Assembly: GCA_006212045.1 (NCBI GenBank)
Contig: PZPK01000001.1
Coordinates: forward strand, 1 to 64,000
Direction: 5' to 3'
DNA length: 64,000 nucleotides
Source: Oleiphilus sp.
GTDB taxonomy: Bacteria; Pseudomonadota; Gammaproteobacteria; Pseudomonadales; Oleiphilaceae
Notes under the pieces: generated by a model
Databases searched by the model: none
The model's input: only the letters and a program-made list of their open reading frames with translations
What the model was told of the DNA's origin: nothing
Program-made: the position numbers and the translations under genes
Shown here: positions 35,282-44,333 of the stretch, one piece after another
Layout: each line of letters opens with the position of its first letter
How positions within the stretch are numbered: the stretch's first letter is position 1

Positions 35282-36061
35282 ATGAACGTTACGATAAAAA
35301 GCGCAGACGAAATTGAGAAAATGCGTGTTGCGGGAAGATTGGCAGCTGAAGTACTCGAGATGATTGAAGAGCATGTAGTTGCGGGCGTTTCTACCGAACA
35401 TCTCAATCAGATTTGTCATGATTATATCGTCAATGTTCAAGATGCCATTCCGGCGCCACTGAACTACAAAGGCTTTCCTAAATCGATTTGCACCTCGGTC
35501 AACCATGTGATTTGCCATGGCATTCCCAGTGATAAAAAGGTGTTGAAGAATGGCGACATCATCAATATTGATATCACCGTAATCAAAGACGGCTATCACG
35601 GCGACACCAGCAAAATGTTTTTTGTCGGCGAAGCCAGTGTTGCTGCAAAACGTCTTGTGAAGATTACCCAAGAGTGCATGTATAAAGGGATTGAGCTGGT
35701 CAAACCCGGGGCGCGTTTGGGTGATATTGGAGCGGTTATCCAGAAGCACGCTGAAAGCCACTACTATTCAGTCGTACGAGAGTATTGCGGTCACGGAATA
35801 GGTAAAATTTTCCATGAAGAACCACAGGTCATGCACTATGGCAAGAAAGGGACAGGCATGGAAATCCGTGAAGGCATGACGTTTACCATCGAGCCGATGA
35901 TCAATCAGGGCAAGCGGCACTGCAAACTCCTGCCCGACGAATGGACGGTCGTCACCAAGGACCACAAACTTTCAGCCCAATGGGAACACACCATTCTGGT
36001 TACGAGCGATGGCTTTGAGATCCTGACTCTTCGAGAAGAAGAACGCGCGCTGTTTGCCTGA
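35282..36061 (+). CDS. map: Methionine aminopeptidase, type I
   Basis: Map removes the initiator methionine from nascent proteins. The 259-residue protein is the short type I enzyme without an extra zinc domain. Metal and catalytic residues are visible: H79 in CTSVNHVICHGIP, D97 in IINIDIT, D108 in GYHGDTS, the histidine of YCGHGIGKIFHEEP, the glutamate in FTIEPMI and the last glutamate in AQWEHTILVT. Divergent from rpsB, a conserved arrangement. The GGAG site precedes ATG 35282 by about 14 bases. Confidence 0.97.
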   Translation: MNVTIKSADEIEKMRVAGRLAAEVLEMIEEHVVAGVSTEHLNQICHDYIVNVQDAIPAPLNYKGFPKSICTSVNHVICHGIPSDKKVLKNGDIINIDITVIKDGYHGDTSKMFFVGEASVAAKRLVKITQECMYKGIELVKPGARLGDIGAVIQKHAESHYYSVVREYCGHGIGKIFHEEPQVMHYGKKGTGMEIREGMTFTIEPMINQGKRHCKLLPDEWTVVTKDHKLSAQWEHTILVTSDGFEILTLREEERALFA

Positions 36062-36071
36062 GCTTTTGAAG

Positions 36072-38783
36072 ATGCCTGAGACCGATACGACTGACCGACT
36101 TTCCCTGGAAGAGCTGCTTGAGGATCTGGGGCAAAGCCGCCAAAGCCTGCGAAAAGCGTTCGAAAAACACCAGGCGCCGGCAATACTTGCACGCAAACAT
36201 CTTCAGGCAACCCAACAAAAACTGGATGAACAATACCTGAACGGACACGATGTTCGCGAACTGGTCGGACTGCGATCCGCCAATATGGATCTGGTGCTAT
36301 CACTCCTTTGGGATACCTTCGATTTTCGATCAGACGCCTGCCTCGTCGCTGTTGGCGGCTATGGCAGAGCAGAGTTGCATCCACATTCCGACATCGATCT
36401 TCTGATTCTGTCCGAGCATTCACTTACCAGAGACCTCGGCGAGAAAATCTCCTCATTTATCACTCTGCTCTGGGACCTTAAGCTGGATATTGGCCATAGT
36501 GTGCGTTCAATTGAGGAATGCATTAGCTCCGCCAGGGAAGATGTCACGATCGCAACCAACCTTTTGGAAACCCGCACCATCTCTGGCTCTGATGCGCTTC
36601 GACAACACGTCTCAAGACGTGTTTATTCTGACGAGGTAACAACTTCCGAGCACTATTTTCTGGCCAAGCGGGAGGAGCAGCGCGCACGCCACGAAAAATA
36701 TGGTGGCAGTGAATACAATCTGGAACCCAACTTAAAATCATCTCCCGGCACACTACGTGATATCCAGACACTGGCCTGGATTACCAAGCGACACTTCGGT
36801 GTAGACGCTCAAAACACTCGAAGCCGCTATGCATTTTTGACTGATGACGAATTCAACATGCTGGTTTCCGGCGAAACCTTTCTCTGGAAATTGCGCTATG
36901 GCCTGCAGATGATTGCAGAGCGTAACGAAAATCGACTGTTGTTCGATCACCAAAAAAAGCTGGCCGAGATATTGGGTTACCAGGACGCCGAGGAAAAACT
37001 GGGCGTCGAACAGATGATGCAGTATTACTATCGTATCGTCATGGGACTGGCTGAACTCACCGACGTGATCCTGCAATTTTTTGAGGATGTGTACCTCAAT
37101 CCACAGGAAACGCATAAGATTACGCCACTGAATAAAAGATTTCAGTTAAACAATGGCTACATTGAAGCCGTTGACGATAATATATTTGACCGCTCGCCTT
37201 ACGCTTTCATCGAAATATTTCTGCTTCAGGCGCTCGATCCTTCCATCAAGGGAATTCGCTCAACCACCATTCGCCAGATGCGAAAGCACAAATATTTGAT
37301 AGATGACCACTACCGACAGGATCTGGCCAATACCAGTCTGTTTCTGGAGCTACTCAGAACACCTCATGCCCTGCACCGCACACTCAATGACATGCTCAAA
37401 TATAATGTGCTGGGGAATTACCTGCCGGAGATGGGCAAAATCGTTGGTCAGATGCAGCACGATCTGTTTCACATCTATACGGTTGACGCGCATACAATCC
37501 AGCTGATCAAGGGACTGGTGCAGCTCGCTGAAGAAGGCGGCAAAGACGAACTGGCGCTAGCTGGCAAGCTGATTCAGACAATTCCCAAGCGGGAACTGCT
37601 TTATATTGCCGCGCTTTATCATGATATTGCAAAAGGCCGCGGTGGTGATCATTCAGAACTTGGCGCTATTGATGCGCGTGCATTCTGTGAACGGCATCAT
37701 TTTGGCGAACGCGATACCAAACTGGTTTGCTGGCTGGTTGAACACCATCTGCTGATGTCCATGACCGCGCAGCGTAAAGATATTGCCGACCCCGAAGTGA
37801 TACAGGCTTTCGCCAGAGAGATTCCGAGCATCAGCCACCTGGAATACCTTTACGTTTTAACCGTCTGTGATATTGCCGCGACTAACCCCAGCTTGTGGAA
37901 CAGTTGGCGCGCGTCCCTGCTGCAACAATTGTTTGTGGAAACGCGCCGGGCTCTGAGGCGCGGTATTGATAAGCCACTGGATCGCGATGACTGGATTAAA
38001 GCGACGAGAGAAGAAGTCAGAACAGCGCTCCTTGATAAGGGCTACGCCCATGAAAATATCAGCGGCTTGCTGAATAATCTGGATGATGATTATTTTCTTC
38101 AGGACTCAACCTCTGAACTGGTTTGGCAAACCGCGTCCATACTCGACCATGGCAACTCACAAGATCCATTGATTATTATTCAGGACACAGACAGCTCGAC
38201 AAACAAGGGTTTCAGCGAGATTATGATCTATCTGAGATCGAATCAGGATCTTTTTGCTGCCACCACTGCCGTACTGGAACAGCTCAACCTGAATGTACTC
38301 AATGCGAGAATCAGCGCAACCGGCGGCGCCTTCAGTCTGAGCCGCTTCGTGGTTACCAACTCCCAGAATCAGGCCTTGAATGATGATCCGGAGCGCAAGG
38401 AATATGTTCGTAAAAAGCTGATCGAAGAACTGGATGACCCAGAGGATTACCCGGAAATCATTCAGCGCCGGACCCCCAGACAGCTCAAACACTTTCTATT
38501 CCCGACCGAAGTGACCTTCAGCAATGACACAATCAAGCAACATACAATAATGGAAGTCGTCACGCCCGACAGACCCGGATTACTGGCACGAATTGGTCAG
38601 ATATTGCTGTCCCACGATCTGCTGCTTCTGAATGCCAGAATTACCACCCTTGGGGAGCGTGTCGAAGACGTCTTCTTTCTGACCCAGGAAGATGGCCAAC
38701 CGCTTTGCGATGGTGAGCTATGCAGGAACATCGCTGATGATATCTGCCGGGAATTGGATGACCACCCTCAAATAAACGCGTAG
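36072..38783 (+). CDS. glnD: Bifunctional uridylyltransferase/uridylyl-removing enzyme GlnD
   Basis: GlnD senses glutamine and adds or removes UMP on PII proteins, setting nitrogen control. Domains in order over 903 residues: nucleotidyltransferase with GGYGRAELHPHSDIDLLIL, a helical linker with the EYNLEPNLKSSPGTLRDIQ segment, an HD hydrolase (LYHDIAKGRGGDHSELG), and two ACT domains at the C-terminus (TNKGFSEIMIYLRSNQDLF and MEVVTPDRPGLLARI) that bind glutamine. ATG 36072 gives the usual N-terminus. A TTG frame from 36054 would overlap map by eight bases. Confidence 0.96.
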   Translation: MPETDTTDRLSLEELLEDLGQSRQSLRKAFEKHQAPAILARKHLQATQQKLDEQYLNGHDVRELVGLRSANMDLVLSLLWDTFDFRSDACLVAVGGYGRAELHPHSDIDLLILSEHSLTRDLGEKISSFITLLWDLKLDIGHSVRSIEECISSAREDVTIATNLLETRTISGSDALRQHVSRRVYSDEVTTSEHYFLAKREEQRARHEKYGGSEYNLEPNLKSSPGTLRDIQTLAWITKRHFGVDAQNTRSRYAFLTDDEFNMLVSGETFLWKLRYGLQMIAERNENRLLFDHQKKLAEILGYQDAEEKLGVEQMMQYYYRIVMGLAELTDVILQFFEDVYLNPQETHKITPLNKRFQLNNGYIEAVDDNIFDRSPYAFIEIFLLQALDPSIKGIRSTTIRQMRKHKYLIDDHYRQDLANTSLFLELLRTPHALHRTLNDMLKYNVLGNYLPEMGKIVGQMQHDLFHIYTVDAHTIQLIKGLVQLAEEGGKDELALAGKLIQTIPKRELLYIAALYHDIAKGRGGDHSELGAIDARAFCERHHFGERDTKLVCWLVEHHLLMSMTAQRKDIADPEVIQAFAREIPSISHLEYLYVLTVCDIAATNPSLWNSWRASLLQQLFVETRRALRRGIDKPLDRDDWIKATREEVRTALLDKGYAHENISGLLNNLDDDYFLQDSTSELVWQTASILDHGNSQDPLIIIQDTDSSTNKGFSEIMIYLRSNQDLFAATTAVLEQLNLNVLNARISATGGAFSLSRFVVTNSQNQALNDDPERKEYVRKKLIEELDDPEDYPEIIQRRTPRQLKHFLFPTEVTFSNDTIKQHTIMEVVTPDRPGLLARIGQILLSHDLLLLNARITTLGERVEDVFFLTQEDGQPLCDGELCRNIADDICRELDDHPQINA

Positions 38784-38806
38784 TCAGGCAAAGAGAAGCA
38801 CATACG

Positions 38807-40003
38807 ATGAACCAGGATCTAGATAAACTCCAGCCCTACCCCTTTGAGAAACTCGGCGCGCTGCTGGGCGAAGTCAAGATCGCGGACAAAACACCTATTC
38901 CATTGTCTATTGGCGAACCGAAACACGCGCCACCGCGTTTTGTGCAGGATGCGCTGATCCAGCACATTGATAAGGTCGCAAACTATCCTGCCACCAGAGG
39001 CATTCCGGAATTAAGAGCTGCAATCGCCAGATGGGCAGAACACCGATTTGGTCTCGAAGGCCAGCCTCTTGATCCCGAGCAGCATATTTTACCGGTCAAC
39101 GGCACGCGGGAAGCCATTTTTTCCTTCACTCAGGCCGTGATTGATCGAGACAACGAGCCATTAGTGATTTCGCCCAACCCTTTCTATCAGATCTACGAAG
39201 GTGCGACATTTTTGGCGGGCGCCGAGCTGGCGCTGCTGCCCTGTCTTCCAGAACTCAATTTTATCCCGGATTTTGACCAGGTCAGCCCACAGCAGTGGCA
39301 ACGTTGCCAGCTGCTATTTTTATGTTCGCCAGGCAATCCGACGGGAGCAGTGATCTCCAGCAACACGCTTAAGAAACTGCTTGAACTGGCAGACACCTAT
39401 GATTTCATTATTGCCTCCGATGAATGCTATTCCGAGATCTACACCGATGAGGACAAGCCCCCTGCAGGCTTGTTGCAGGCCTGCGCAGAGCTGGGCAGAA
39501 AAGACTATCGTCGCGCAATTGTTTTTCATAGCCTGTCAAAACGCTCAAACTTACCGGGTTTGCGCTCCGGTTTCGTTGCCGGAGATGCAGCGATCATAAA
39601 GCAGTTTTTGCGCTATCGAACCTACCACGGTTGCGCGATGCCGATCCAGAATCAGTTTGCCAGCATCGCGGCCTGGAACGATGAGGCGCACGTTGTGGCT
39701 AACCGTTCTGCGTACCGGGAAAAATTCAACGCCTTTATCGAAATATTGGCCCCGGTGATGGATATCCAACAAACCGACGCGAGTTTCTATCTCTGGCCTC
39801 AAACCCCGATATGCGACCAAAAATTTGCCCAGGCTTTGTATCGTGAAGAGGCCGTCACAGTCGTCCCGGGAAGTTATCTATCGCGTACCATTGATGGCCA
39901 TAATCCTGGCGCCAACCGTGTCCGGATGGCACTGGTAGCGCCAACAGAACAGTGCATTGAGGCGGCACGACGGATAAAATCCTTCGTTCTTTCCAATTGC
40001 TAG
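38807..40003 (+). CDS. dapC: Succinyldiaminopimelate transaminase DapC
   Basis: DapC converts N-succinyl-2-amino-6-ketopimelate to N-succinyl-LL-diaminopimelate in lysine and peptidoglycan synthesis, with PLP and glutamate. The 398-residue fold-type I aminotransferase has LSIGEPKHAPPRFVQDAL at the N-terminus, YPATRGIPELRAAIA, CSPGNPTGAVI and the PLP lysine in FHSLSKRSNLPGLRSGFVAG. The assignment over other class I enzymes rests on the next genes dapD and dapE, with which DapC is often linked in Pseudomonas-type genomes. Typical length. Confidence 0.92.
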   Translation: MNQDLDKLQPYPFEKLGALLGEVKIADKTPIPLSIGEPKHAPPRFVQDALIQHIDKVANYPATRGIPELRAAIARWAEHRFGLEGQPLDPEQHILPVNGTREAIFSFTQAVIDRDNEPLVISPNPFYQIYEGATFLAGAELALLPCLPELNFIPDFDQVSPQQWQRCQLLFLCSPGNPTGAVISSNTLKKLLELADTYDFIIASDECYSEIYTDEDKPPAGLLQACAELGRKDYRRAIVFHSLSKRSNLPGLRSGFVAGDAAIIKQFLRYRTYHGCAMPIQNQFASIAAWNDEAHVVANRSAYREKFNAFIEILAPVMDIQQTDASFYLWPQTPICDQKFAQALYREEAVTVVPGSYLSRTIDGHNPGANRVRMALVAPTEQCIEAARRIKSFVLSNC

Positions 40004-40045
40004 CAGACAGTTAAACTTTTAACCAGATTTTCACAGGAACTCGAT

Positions 40046-40417
40046 ATGGCAACAGATGTCATTCATATTTACGGCATCAAAAACTGCGACACCATGAAAA
40101 AAGCGCTTGTCTGGCTAACGAACAGCGGCATTGACTTTGTCTTTCATGATTACAAAAAGGAAGGTGTTGATGCAGACAGGATTCGCTATTGGCTGACGCT
40201 GACACAACCTGAAGATCTTATTAATCGCAGGGGAACGAGCTGGCGCAAACTCAGTGAAGAGGCGCGTTCCAATCTGACACAGGATTCTGCTACGCAGCTG
40301 ATTATCGACAATCCCAGCCTGGTGAAAAGACCTTTGCTGGAACTTGGCGATGAAGTTTATCTGGGCTTTAAGCCAGAACTATACAGTAGCCTTTTCAACC
40401 TTTCTCAGAACCCATAA
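40046..40417 (+). CDS. ArsC-family reductase-like protein, YffB/Spx type
   Basis: A thioredoxin-fold protein of 123 residues with the single reactive cysteine in the motif YGIKNCDTMKKAL (C14), then HDYKKEGVD and the RPLLELGDEVYLGF C-terminal motif of ArsC/Spx-like proteins. This subgroup, called YffB in E. coli, is regularly found next to dapE. Its activity is unproven; glutathione-dependent thiol reduction has been suggested. Sits inside the dap run between dapC and dapD with short gaps, hinting at a link to the pathway. Confidence 0.88.
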   Translation: MATDVIHIYGIKNCDTMKKALVWLTNSGIDFVFHDYKKEGVDADRIRYWLTLTQPEDLINRRGTSWRKLSEEARSNLTQDSATQLIIDNPSLVKRPLLELGDEVYLGFKPELYSSLFNLSQNP

Positions 40418-40438
40418 ACATTGTAGGAAATAATTGAT

Positions 40439-41461
40439 ATGACCATTGCTTTTGGCTTGGGCCTCGGCACCAAAAACCTCAGTGGAGACTGGCTCGAAAC
40501 ATTCTTCCCCGCACCCGTTTTTCAACCATCAGCTGCAGAGATTGACGCGCTTCGGACTGTCCTGGATATTCCTGTCGGAAACCAGACCGTCGAGATTGAT
40601 ACGGCACAAATGTCGAGGCTCTCCGAGTCTGACGCCATAAATCCCGCGCTGAAGGCGCTGGCCACAAAATTTTCCGGTTCGGCCAAACATCCGGTGATTG
40701 TGATTATTGATGAAGATACCACCGCCACCTCGACCCCTGAGGTCTATCTGAAACTGCATTTGCTATCTCACTGCCTGGTGAAACCTCACGGCATTAATCT
40801 CGATGGTATATTCGGCCTGCTACCCAACCTTGCCTGGACTAACGAAGGGCCTATCGACCTTGAAGAACTCCCCGAAAGACAGCTTCAAGCGCGTTTGGAC
40901 GGCCGGGTTCTGGAAGTGAAATCTGTTGACAAGTTCCCTCAGATGACTGATTACACAGTGCCTTCGGGCGTACGTATCGCGGATACGGCACGCGTCAGAC
41001 TGGGTGCGTATATCGGCACGGGTACAACCATCATGCACGAAGGGTTCGTAAACTTTAATGCAGGCACAGAAGGTGCGTCCATGATTGAAGGCCGTATTTC
41101 GGCCGGTGTCATGGTGGGTAAAGGCTCAGACCTTGGCGGTGGTTGTTCCACCATGGGCACGCTTTCAGGTGGTGGCAACATAGTTATTTCTGTAGGGGAA
41201 AACAGCCTGATCGGCGCAAACGCTGGCATCGGCATTCCTCTCGGAAACCGGTGTACCGTAGAGTCCGGTTTGTACATCACTGCCGGCACCAAGGTCACAC
41301 TGATTGATAATCATGGTGATGTCGTGGAGTCCATCAAGGCGCGGGATCTCGCTGGCAAAGATGACTTGCTGTTCCGACGCAACTCAACGAACGGACGTGT
41401 TGAATGCCTGAGTAATCAGTCCGCCGTAGAGCTGAATGAAGCACTGCACGCGAATAATTAA
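40439..41461 (+). CDS. dapD: Tetrahydrodipicolinate N-succinyltransferase, long form
   Basis: DapD adds succinyl to tetrahydrodipicolinate using succinyl-CoA. The 340-residue length, an N-terminal domain starting [19 protein letters not shown] and a left-handed beta-helix part ([56 protein letters not shown]) identify the longer form typical of Pseudomonas and Actinobacteria, rather than the 275-residue enterobacterial one. Start ATG 40439. Between the ArsC-like gene and dapE. Confidence 0.96.
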   Translation: MTIAFGLGLGTKNLSGDWLETFFPAPVFQPSAAEIDALRTVLDIPVGNQTVEIDTAQMSRLSESDAINPALKALATKFSGSAKHPVIVIIDEDTTATSTPEVYLKLHLLSHCLVKPHGINLDGIFGLLPNLAWTNEGPIDLEELPERQLQARLDGRVLEVKSVDKFPQMTDYTVPSGVRIADTARVRLGAYIGTGTTIMHEGFVNFNAGTEGASMIEGRISAGVMVGKGSDLGGGCSTMGTLSGGGNIVISVGENSLIGANAGIGIPLGNRCTVESGLYITAGTKVTLIDNHGDVVESIKARDLAGKDDLLFRRNSTNGRVECLSNQSAVELNEALHANN

Positions 41462-41529
41462 CGCCTCGCAAGCCATCTTTCTGGCGCGGAGATTTTTCTG
41501 CGCCATTCGTTACTCTTGAGAAATCATTT

Positions 41530-42672
41530 ATGACCCTGGAAAACTCAAACACAATCGAACTGACAAAAACACTGGTCAGCAAAGTCTCGGTAACGCCCGA
41601 AGATGACGGTTGTCAGGAGCTTTTAAGTAAACGCCTGGCAAATATCGGCTTTGAATCAGAAACGCTTGTGTTTGAAGACGTTACCAACCTTTGGGCGCGT
41701 CGCGGCACCGACGGCCCCTTGCTGGCCTTCGCTGGTCACACAGATGTCGTGCCTACGGGACCATTGGAAAAGTGGCGCTACGATCCGTTCAAACCAACGA
41801 TTGATGGTAATTTGCTGTACGGTCGCGGTACCGCTGATATGAAAGGCAGTCTGGCGGCGTTTGTAACCGCCTGCGAGCGCTTTGTGCGCGAACATCCGGA
41901 TCATAAAGGCTCGATAGCCTATCTGATTACCAGTGACGAAGAAGGACCTGCGACGAATGGCACAGTCAAAGTGATCGAGACCCTGGAAAGCCGGCAGGAA
42001 AAGATAGACTGGTGCCTGATCGGGGAGCCTTCCAGTACGCAAAAACTCGGAGACGTCGTTAAAAATGGTCGCCGGGGGTCGCTGAATGCCAAATTGCATG
42101 TCATCGGCAAGCAGGGGCATGTCGCTTACCCTCACCTCGCCGACAATCCAATCCATACGGCGAGTGCTGCCATGGCTGAACTCGCCGCCATGCACTGGGA
42201 CAATGGCAACGAGTTTTTCCCGGAAACATCCTTCCAGATTACAAACTTTCATTCTGGCACCGGAGCCACCAATGTGATTCCGGGACATGTCGACGTTCTA
42301 TTCAATTTTCGCTTTTCTACCGAAACCACGGCTGATGAACTGAAACAAAAAGTGGAAACTGTACTCAAGGCGCATCAGTTACACTACGAGATCGAGTGGA
42401 AACTTAGCGGTGAACCTTTTCTGACGCCTGAGGGTGAGCTGGTAGAAGCGGCTCAACACGCAATCAAAAAGGTCATGGGCTACGAAACAGAGCTTTCTAC
42501 CTCCGGCGGTACCTCGGATGGACGTTTTATTGCCCCTACCGGTGCTCAAGTACTGGAACTGGGACCACTAAACGCCAGCATTCACCAGGTCAACGAGCAT
42601 GTTTCGGTCAGCGACCTGAACAACCTGTCCAGAATTTACGAACAGATTCTGGTTAGACTGCTGGCTCGCTGA
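41530..42672 (+). CDS. dapE: Succinyl-diaminopimelate desuccinylase
   Basis: DapE, a dinuclear zinc M20 hydrolase, removes succinate from N-succinyl-LL-DAP. Zinc ligands and catalytic residues are visible: [33 protein letters not shown] (catalytic glutamate pair), then the lid domain ([16 protein letters not shown]) and the final histidine in [10 protein letters not shown]. Length 380 residues. A hairpin (TGGCGC ... GCGCCA, 41482-41505) precedes it. The stop shares a base with the start of rlmA. Confidence 0.97.
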   Translation: MTLENSNTIELTKTLVSKVSVTPEDDGCQELLSKRLANIGFESETLVFEDVTNLWARRGTDGPLLAFAGHTDVVPTGPLEKWRYDPFKPTIDGNLLYGRGTADMKGSLAAFVTACERFVREHPDHKGSIAYLITSDEEGPATNGTVKVIETLESRQEKIDWCLIGEPSSTQKLGDVVKNGRRGSLNAKLHVIGKQGHVAYPHLADNPIHTASAAMAELAAMHWDNGNEFFPETSFQITNFHSGTGATNVIPGHVDVLFNFRFSTETTADELKQKVETVLKAHQLHYEIEWKLSGEPFLTPEGELVEAAQHAIKKVMGYETELSTSGGTSDGRFIAPTGAQVLELGPLNASIHQVNEHVSVSDLNNLSRIYEQILVRLLAR

Positions 42673-43544
42673 TGTCGCCCCTTATTTGCCCGGTGTGTGC
42701 CTCTCCCCTGGCTTTGCTCTCTAATGGAAAATCGTATGCCTGTGGCAACAATCATCTTTTCGACCGTGCCAGGCAAGGCTACACAAACCTGTTACTGAAT
42801 CAGCACAAAAAAAGCAGATTGCCTGGCGACACCAGCGAAATGGTCGAGGCACGCACTGCGTTTCTGAACGCAGGATACTATCAGGCGATTGTCGATGGCA
42901 TCATCGCGCTTTTACAGCCCCACATGGCGCAATTGGATAGGAACCAAGCGCTGAACTATACGGATATTGCGTGTGGCGAAGGCTATTACACTTGCGCGTT
43001 GGAACAGTCATTCACGCAATCGTTCCCGGAAAATCGCTTTATCAGCACCGGAATTGATATTAGTACACCAGCCATCAAAGCGGCTTGCAGACGCAATAAA
43101 AATATAACCTGGCTGGTCGCGAATGCGACGGCCCTGCCCATCGAAACGGGTTCCCAGCAACTTGCAAGCTACCTGTTCTGCCGGGTAGATTATCAGGAAG
43201 CGGCTAGAATCCTGGCACCAGGCGGAATGCTTGTCATTGCCGAAACGGGCACTGAACACCTGCTTGAACTTCGTAAGGCGATCTATAAACATTTGAAAGC
43301 GGAAACTGTTGCTTCAGATACATGTCAGAAAAGTGATTCTTTGGAATTACTGGATACCTTACATGTGTTGAAGTCCTTATCGGTGAAATCAGGTGAAATG
43401 CTGATGAACCTGCTAAAAATGACGCCACACTACTGGCGCAGCAGCTCTGAAGCGCGGACGTCACTGGCCACTCTGGATGCCTTGGATCTTACGCTGGATA
43501 TAAAATTGACACTATTCCGAAAGTCTACCGGGTCGCAGCACTGA
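42672..43544 (+). CDS. rlmA: 23S rRNA (guanine-N1)-methyltransferase RlmA-like
   Basis: Resembles RlmA, which methylates G745 of 23S rRNA at N1 (or G748 in Gram-positive relatives). The N-terminal zinc finger is visible as C6-x-x-C9 and C24-x3-H28 (ICPVCASPL, ACGNNHLFD), followed by the RARQGYTNLLL loop. The Rossmann core has YTDIACGEGYYT and GIDISTPAIKAACR; the C-terminal part ends ALDLTLDIKLTLFRKS. Length 290, slightly above E. coli. ATG overlaps the dapE stop by one base (TGATG), indicating coupling. Confidence 0.88.
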   Translation: MSPLICPVCASPLALLSNGKSYACGNNHLFDRARQGYTNLLLNQHKKSRLPGDTSEMVEARTAFLNAGYYQAIVDGIIALLQPHMAQLDRNQALNYTDIACGEGYYTCALEQSFTQSFPENRFISTGIDISTPAIKAACRRNKNITWLVANATALPIETGSQQLASYLFCRVDYQEAARILAPGGMLVIAETGTEHLLELRKAIYKHLKAETVASDTCQKSDSLELLDTLHVLKSLSVKSGEMLMNLLKMTPHYWRSSSEARTSLATLDALDLTLDIKLTLFRKSTGSQH

Positions 43545-43805
43545 ATGAGACCATCCACAAAACCTTCAGGACAGAAAAAGGCGGCCAAGGATGTTTTATT
43601 TTTCAAACGTTTTATCCTGTCTGCCATTACCTTTGTTATCGCAATGTCGGCCATCGTTTATGTCAACCTGCTGCTTCCACCTTCAGAGTTACAGGAACTG
43701 GTCGCACTTCTGGGGCTGATTCTGGCCATTCCCAGCGGACTATGTGCCTTTTTCTATTATCTGAAACTATTGTGGAATCGCCTGCAGAATTTCAACAAAC
43801 ACTAG
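43545..43805 (+). CDS. Small two-helix membrane protein
   Basis: An 86-residue protein with a basic N-terminus and two hydrophobic helices (FILSAITFVIAMSAIVYVNL and LVALLGLILAIPSGLCAFFYYL), then a short basic tail. No family recognised. The ATG follows the rlmA stop directly, and the next gene starts ten bases after its stop, so these form one operon. Confidence 0.7.
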   Translation: MRPSTKPSGQKKAAKDVLFFKRFILSAITFVIAMSAIVYVNLLLPPSELQELVALLGLILAIPSGLCAFFYYLKLLWNRLQNFNKH

Positions 43806-43815
43806 AAGCGAATGT

Positions 43816-44226
43816 ATGACTGAGATTGCTCCGGATATCGAAATCTATGTAAAAAATGCCAAGGCTACTGAGCTATATGCCTGGCTCACCCGCTTCTTTA
43901 AGGTGGAGAACCATAAAGTATTCGAGGCTGAGCGGTCTCTTTCGGACTTTGCGCCCACAGAGCTCAAGCTCAATCTGCCGGATGGTGGAAAGGAGTACAC
44001 CTTGAGAATAACCCCCAGCGCCGCTGGCAAAGCGTATACGAGCCTCTGGTTTAAAACCCGCCCGGAATTCTGGCAGGCGGATATCGACTGCGCTAGTTCC
44101 TATCTTGAAAGTGTTGACACTGAAGTCCGCTGTGCCTCGGACGGCTGGACAGAGTCCGAAGAAGAATTCAGTGAAAAATGGTGGAAGCTAACGCGCAATG
44201 AAGCCACGCTGGTTTCGTGGAACTAG
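43816..44226 (+). CDS. Conserved hypothetical protein
   Basis: A 136-residue soluble acidic protein that I cannot assign. It has no signal peptide; the segment IEIYVKNAKATELYAWLTRFF is followed by several strands, tryptophan-rich towards the end (W-x-TRPEFWQADIDC, then EEEFSEKWWKL). Last in the dapC-to-rlmA run. It ends 91 bases from the convergent giant gene. Confidence 0.65.
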   Translation: MTEIAPDIEIYVKNAKATELYAWLTRFFKVENHKVFEAERSLSDFAPTELKLNLPDGGKEYTLRITPSAAGKAYTSLWFKTRPEFWQADIDCASSYLESVDTEVRCASDGWTESEEEFSEKWWKLTRNEATLVSWN

Positions 44227-44308
44227 CGCCAATGACGCGTTTTCCCGGTTAGCTTGCCGCCCGTCAGGCACAAATAGAGATGTCTGATTAAATCGTCATC
44301 AAAGAATC

Positions 44309-44333
44309 CCCGGCCGCTTAATAGTCGGCCGGG
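44309..44333 (-). terminator. Hairpin at the 3' end of the giant gene
   Basis: CCCGGCCG and CGGCCGGG form a perfect 8-base stem with a 9-base loop that holds the stop codon (on the minus strand ACTATTAAG). The following GGATTCTTTG has only a short T run. Likely a transcription end signal or RNA stabiliser. Confidence 0.5.
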
